Source: Marsupella aquatica (taxonomy: Eukaryota; Marchantiophyta). From it: a stretch of 64,000 nt of DNA. Position 1 is the stretch's first letter. Each line of letters begins with the position of its first letter. The translations under genes were made by a program, and so were the position numbers. The notes beneath the pieces are model-generated. The model was not told the DNA's origin. It saw only the letters and a program-made list of their open reading frames with translations, and made no database searches. The stretch covers positions 2,418,001 through 2,482,000 of the forward strand of contig OZ316894.1 of the NCBI GenBank assembly GCA_973895155.1. The letters run 5' to 3'. This document shows positions 59,734 through 64,000 of this stretch, piece by piece.

Positions 59734-60704
59734 GGGGTGGTTAGCGAAGGGTGGAAGCAGGCGCCGCGCGAGGCAGTTGAGTCAGCGGCATCTTTTGGTT
59801 AAGCGTAACAACAGAATAGCTGTCATTAGGCGCCGATTAGCGGCAGTAGGAAGAATTAGGACCAAATCAGTTAGGAGCAGCCAGCGTAGGATGGAGTCCA
59901 TCAATGGACTAGATTTTGTCAGTAGGCTTAGCTGCTGCCATTCCGGTTAGCACTCTTGTCGTCAACGGTCAACCAGTCAGTACGGCACGGCCAGTTAGTC
60001 AAAGGGTAGTTAGTCAGTAGGTATTGCCCCGAAAGGTAGTATCCTCCGCTTTCCTTCCGCAAACATAGTATTTAGGCTTCCCCTTCCGCTATGAAAAGGG
60101 AGAAGGCTTAGTTATCTCAGCAGAAGAAAAGGCGAGACACGGGGAGTCCCGGCCTGAGTAGGGTCAGAGCGCACCAAGGAGTGAGAGCCAGAGTCGAGCT
60201 TGCTGGGCAAGTGCGAGGCAGGGCCTCGTAGAGACTGGGCATCGACTGCCGTTGGGCCTGCTGACCCCCTTAGAAGTCGAGTCAACCATGTAAACTGATG
60301 CTTCGCTGAGTAAATGTAGTCTTTTCCCTCTAATGTTTTCGCGAGTAACTGGTGTTGTGTGTATGCTTTGTCTGGGCAAAGGCGCCATTTTAAGGGACGT
60401 ACCGGGTGCGGACTAATGGTAGGGATTGCCACCATTGCATGTCACAAGGTTCTGTCGCGTCGATGGCTTGAAAAGCCTCAAGCCGAGAGTTAGTCCGAGT
60501 CACTAACTGAGGGAAAATTCCAATGGTGGAAAATAAATATACCTATGACTAGTACGAATTGCGTAAGTGTTATACCAGTAAGTATATCGACTTAGCGGAT
60601 CGGGGCCACTACACACCTCCTTGCCCGAACCCTCACCCCTACTGGTGGTCGAGGTTGCGCCATGGAACTAAACTGGATTTAAGGCCCAGGTTAGGGACGC
60701 GACA
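59734..60704 (+). other. Non-coding 3' part of the LTR-like insertion
   Basis: Rich in GTTAG/AGTCAG-type short repeats, with a TATTTAGGC-type promoter-like string near 60070 and AAATAAATAT near 60532. This could be a 3' LTR, but no matching 5' copy was found. Confidence 0.3.
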
Positions 60705-60711
60705 CCAGGCC

Positions 60712-61072
60712 TGTGGGGAGAAATCAGATCAGGAAATACACTCCAAACATACACGTGCTCAATAGTTACATGGTTTGCCTCAAGGTTGGCTACGTCCACG
60801 GGAAGACCAAACTTTATTAACGGTTATGTGTCTACTCAAGCATCACCATAGCTCCCATCTCTTCAAGCTCTCATCTCTTGCTATATCACTGTGTTCTCTC
60901 TTGAGAACTCTCTTGTGTGTTCTCACACCACATAGAAGTTGAAGAGATAAGGACCAATTATTCAACTAGGGTTTACTCTAACCCTAGTTAACATACTAAC
61001 CATAGTTCAACCCAAGACTGAGTTAAACTCTACAAACTCCCCTTGACTCACGTCTTGGGAGGGTTCATAACA
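60712..61072 (-). repeat. Candidate 3' LTR of the copia remnant
   Basis: On the - strand the segment starts TGTTATGAACC just after a purine-rich AAGGAAAAGACAA and ends CTCCCCACA, so it has TG...CA ends. It lies about 150 bp beyond the stop codon of the copia polymerase remnant, where a 3' LTR is expected. No second copy is in the window to confirm it. Confidence 0.4.
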
Positions 61073-61227
61073 TTGTCTTTTCCTTACAAGTTCCTCCGCG
61101 GGAAGTTCAAGACAGTAGGGCCAAAAGACCCTCCCCCTAATGCAAGGGTTAACTAGAACTAAGCCGTAGCCGATAACCCATCGGATGGAGTACTCATATA
61201 GAGACATTTTCTTGGTTAACTCTATAT

Positions 61228-62450
61228 TTACAATATTTGTAAATAATTACAATGCCTTGAAAAACTATCGGAGTCTAATACTTTGGTAAAAGCATCCGCT
61301 GGATTAAGTTTTCCATCAATCTTGACAAACTCAAATTCATCATCCGATAATGCCTGTCGGATGAAATGATAGCGGACATCAATGTGCTTTACCCTGCCAT
61401 CCATCACCTGATTCTTGACAGTGTAAATTGCACTTTGACTATCACAATGAAGATATACACACTCATCTGATAAACCCATCTCCGTGACAAGCTTTTTCAA
61501 CCAAATGGTCTCTGATGCTGCTTCTGCTGCTGTTACATACTCGGCATCCATAGTAGACTTTGCAACACACTTTTGGAGAGTAGACTTCCAACTAATGCAT
61601 CCACCAGCAAGTGTAAATACATATCCAGTTGTCGATCTCCTCTTATCCAGATCACCTGCATAGTCTGCATCCACATAACCTTGAAGCACTTTCATATTGT
61701 TTGAACTTGCATCAAACAATAAACCCTTCTTAGTGGAACCTCTGATGTAGCGCAAAATCCATTTCACTGCTTCCCAATCAACTTTTCCTGGATTTGCCAT
61801 GTATCTGCTTACCTTGCTAACGGCATAAGCTATGTCTGGTCGGGTGCATACCATGAGATACATTAAACTACCCACAGCACTTTCATAAGGAACTTTGGAC
61901 ATCAAACTTTTTTCTGTCGCATCCGATGGACAAAATGCTACAGAAATATTGAAATGCCTTGCCAAAGGAACACTCACAGCCTTAGCATTTGCCATGTTGA
62001 ATTTTGAGAGTACCTTCTCTGCATATCTTTTCTGCGTCAGCCAAAGTTTGGCTTTGTTAACATCCCTAACAATCTCCATGCCTAGGATCCTCTTGGTTGT
62101 GCCCAAATCCTTCATCTTAAACTTAGAACTGAGTTGGGCCTTAAGCTTATCAACTTTGCCCCTATCCTGTGCTGCAATGAGCATGTCATCCACATAAAGT
62201 ACAAGGATGACAAGCTTAAAACCTGTGTTGTTCACACGCCTTATGTAAACACATGGATCGTACACGCTTCGCACAAATCCAAGTGATTTCAAAAATTCAT
62301 CAAAACGCTTGTTCCATTGCCTTGGGCTTTTTTTGTTGAGTAAAACCCTTGGCTACCAACCGAGCCTTAAATATCTTTTCAGCATCCTCCGTGGGTCCAT
62401 CTTTCTTCCTATACACCCACTTGCTGTCAACAGCCTGCTTGTCACTGTCG
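61228..62450 (-). pseudogene. Ty1/copia pol remnant (reverse transcriptase-RNase H)
   Basis: Reading from 62450 down, the first ~30 codons match the start of the copia RT (SKWVYRKKDG...FKARLVAKGFTQ). Around 62325 this joins directly, in another frame, to SPRQWNKRFDEFLKSLGFV. The middle ~150 residues of the RT are therefore deleted. The rest is open to the stop at 61228: the YVDDMLI active site, GSLMYLMVCTRPDIAYAVSK, then the RNase H with DADYAGD, AKSTMDAEYV and HCDSQSAI, and the usual HIDVRYHFIR...PADAFTK end. Gag, protease and integrase are not visible upstream. It is inactive. Confidence 0.92.
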
Positions 62451-63491
62451 TATGCTAACAAAAGCAAATATCATCGAATATATGCTAAAAACTCGGTGTT
62501 CGTTCTCGTGGAAGAACAAGAATGGGATGAAAAGATGTTTTAAAGTGTTTTGAGTGGTTTAGAGATGGTACTCAACATCTATAAGAAAAATAGAATCTTA
62601 AACAAAACACAAGGAATTAATAAAATAAGAACAAAGTGACATTTGCTGTATAACAGAATCTTAGAGCTTTTAGAGGTATAGTTTAGCAATATTGAACTCC
62701 GTCACCATGTCTTAAGAAAGAGCTATGGCATTATTTGAGACGTTGATAAGTCAAACATAACCTTGCTATAATTGCTCTCTAGGTTTCTATCATAAATCTA
62801 TGTTTAAGAAGTGTCTATGCTCACAAAACCCAAGATAAGTTTCGGATTGTGTGTATAGTAGTGTGTCATTAAAATGCCGGCAACATGTTTCCTTCTTCAG
62901 CGATGCGCAATTCCAAAGAAAAACTAATGCACATTCAGTATACCACAATGGTACTTCAAATCCGTGAATTAAGAATGTCGCTACTTCTTAATCTATAGAT
63001 TTCTCTTTTCTTGATTTCATGCAATACTTATCTTCCAAATATAAGTCCTTCATGTAAATACAGAAATGGACAACAAATGTTGTAGTTTGGATTAGGCACC
63101 GACCAACGGATCTTCTAATACATTCCACAAACTGTATTTTTATGGGTTTTACTTCTTATGATAATTGCAACATGCATTACCATACGAAGGAGGGGTAGAC
63201 TCCTAGCACAAGTAATCAAATTCCAAGGTATGCAAATCTTCCTTGCAAAATTGCATTACACGTACAAGGGACAAAACTCCAAGATGAGGAGATGCAAATA
63301 ACTATCCACACTGTTTCAAAATGAGACTGGTATCACAATAAGTACATGAGATTGCCCACGGGCTAAGAAGAATGAAGAGACATGCCTCTTCATTTCCTAA
63401 GTCTAAACTAAGTAAAGTAAAAGTCAACTTTGACTAAGGAATAGTCAAATGGTCAAAGCTAAGTAAAAGTCTACAAAATAAAATACTAATC
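62451..63491. other. AT-rich intergenic DNA, no gene seen
   Basis: No upstream copia domains could be recognised here, so the element is 5'-truncated or interrupted. Only short unsupported frames. Confidence 0.5.
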
Positions 63492-64000
63492 TCATACTAT
63501 AATAGGAGGAGGGTCGACTACAAGTAAAGGGAGGCGAGCTACATAACCAAGGGCTATCTTCCCTTTGGTCCTCTGTCCCTTCAAATATTGTCGACGGAAA
63601 AGGTCCTCACGATAACGAATCAAACGGGGCTCACTGGTCTTTCGGATGGGATGTCCATCCGGTCCGATCCAAACAAAGTAATCTGATGGCCATGGAATGT
63701 CTGGAGCTGGAAGAGGGAAAGGTGCTATGACCTTTCTACAATGATAAACCCAACTCCAAAGGTCAGGAGTCTCAATCGTGGGTAATCTCAGCTTGTCGAT
63801 AGGTAGCCATAGAATACCACGAGAAATCGGAACCATGTCGTAGGTGTGTGGAAAAGGAAAAGACTCACGACCAAACATAAGTGGAGGTAAAGGAGGTGCA
63901 AGAGGAGTGTGTGCGTCGATGAGTGACGTAATCATCCTATCAAACTGGGCGGGAAAGACAAAAAGAGGCTCAATGTCGGCAACAGAAGAGACAATAGGAG
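63492..64000 (-). CDS. Unidentified open frame, cut by the window edge
   Basis: An open frame enters from the right edge and ends at 63492, giving at least 168 codons; the internal ATG at 63935 is probably not the true start. It is rich in Pro, Trp and Tyr with a basic C-terminal region (RLIRYREDLFRRQYLKGQR). The phrase FPHTYDMVPISRGILWLPID looks like a folded protein and not noise. The family is not recognised. A retroelement or plant-mobile-domain-type origin is possible given the neighbours. Confidence 0.4.
   Translation of the reverse strand, partial: PIVSSVADIEPLFVFPAQFDRMITSLIDAHTPLAPPLPPLMFGRESFPFPHTYDMVPISRGILWLPIDKLRLPTIETPDLWSWVYHCRKVIAPFPLPAPDIPWPSDYFVWIGPDGHPIRKTSEPRLIRYREDLFRRQYLKGQRTKGKIALGYVARLPLLVVDPPPIIV

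Larger units (their letters stand above)
56849..60704 (+). mobile_element. 3.9-kb LTR-like insertion with a gag/plant-transposon gene
   Basis: The segment begins TGTGACACGGG and ends GACGCGACA (TGT...ACA, as in LTR elements). It is flanked on both sides by CCAGG (56844-56848 and 60705-60709), a 5-bp duplication as expected for retroelement integration. Base composition is visibly more GC-rich than its surroundings. I could not find paired LTRs, a primer-binding site or a polymerase gene, so it may be a non-autonomous element or a solo or recombined form. A perfect GTGACACG...CGTGTCAC palindrome sits across the left end (56850-56870). Confidence 0.5.

Noticed and set aside
1-64000. CRISPR arrays, rRNA or tRNA genes, bacterial operons
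   Set aside because: None is supported. The regular repeats seen are minisatellites without conserved short repeats and unique spacers.

Overview
This is nuclear DNA from a land plant. Genes have GT-AG introns, and I see no bacterial operon structure. The host genes are plant families: a GHR1-type LRR receptor kinase, a temperature-induced lipocalin and a PADRE/DUF4228 protein. The rest is transposons (MULE, Ty1/copia, a gag-like element) and decayed tandem repeats. Moderate GC and three compact host genes separated by repeats suggest a seed-free plant, possibly a liverwort. That is inference and no lineage-diagnostic sequence was found.

Layout. 1-6.4 kb: upstream region and a three-exon LRR receptor (pseudo)kinase on the + strand. 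6.4-11 kb: non-coding DNA with a 51-bp serine-coding minisatellite. 11.0-12.4 kb: a two-exon lipocalin on the - strand. 12.4-32.0 kb: almost gene-free, with a retroposon-like remnant and many short tandem or inverted repeat blocks. 32.035-44.744 kb: one very large Mutator-like element (MULE). 44.8-46.4 kb: promoter, leader and single-exon PADRE gene. 46.4-56.8 kb: non-coding, with a ~115-bp tandem array and a diverged ~400-500-bp repeat family that also occurs at 28.6-29.1 kb. 56.8-60.7 kb: an LTR-like insertion carrying one broken gag/transposon-type gene. 60.7-62.5 kb: a deleted Ty1/copia remnant on the - strand. 63.5-64 kb: an unidentified open frame running off the right edge.

The centre of interest is the 12,710-bp MULE. 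It has ~350-bp terminal inverted repeats, a perfect 10-bp target-site duplication (CCAATTCTGC at both flanks) and three apparently intact genes. The first is a seven-exon transposase (about 972 aa) with MULE catalytic motifs, a SWIM finger and a CCHC knuckle. The second is a 243-aa single-exon protein with an N-terminal hydrophobic segment and an RNase H1-type RNA:DNA hybrid-binding domain (HBD/viroplasmin fold) but no RNase H catalytic domain. The third is a convergent ten-exon gene on the - strand (about 945 aa) that I do not recognise. It has a C2H2-like finger, an acidic repeat and a series of short phase-0 exons encoding RRxRGRG-type basic motifs and Pro/Ala-rich linkers that were clearly multiplied by exon duplication. 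The transposase plus two extra genes inside one TIR/TSD-bounded unit look like an undescribed type of plant MULE. The HBD protein could act on nucleic-acid intermediates and the - strand protein could be an accessory DNA-binding factor; both roles are inference.
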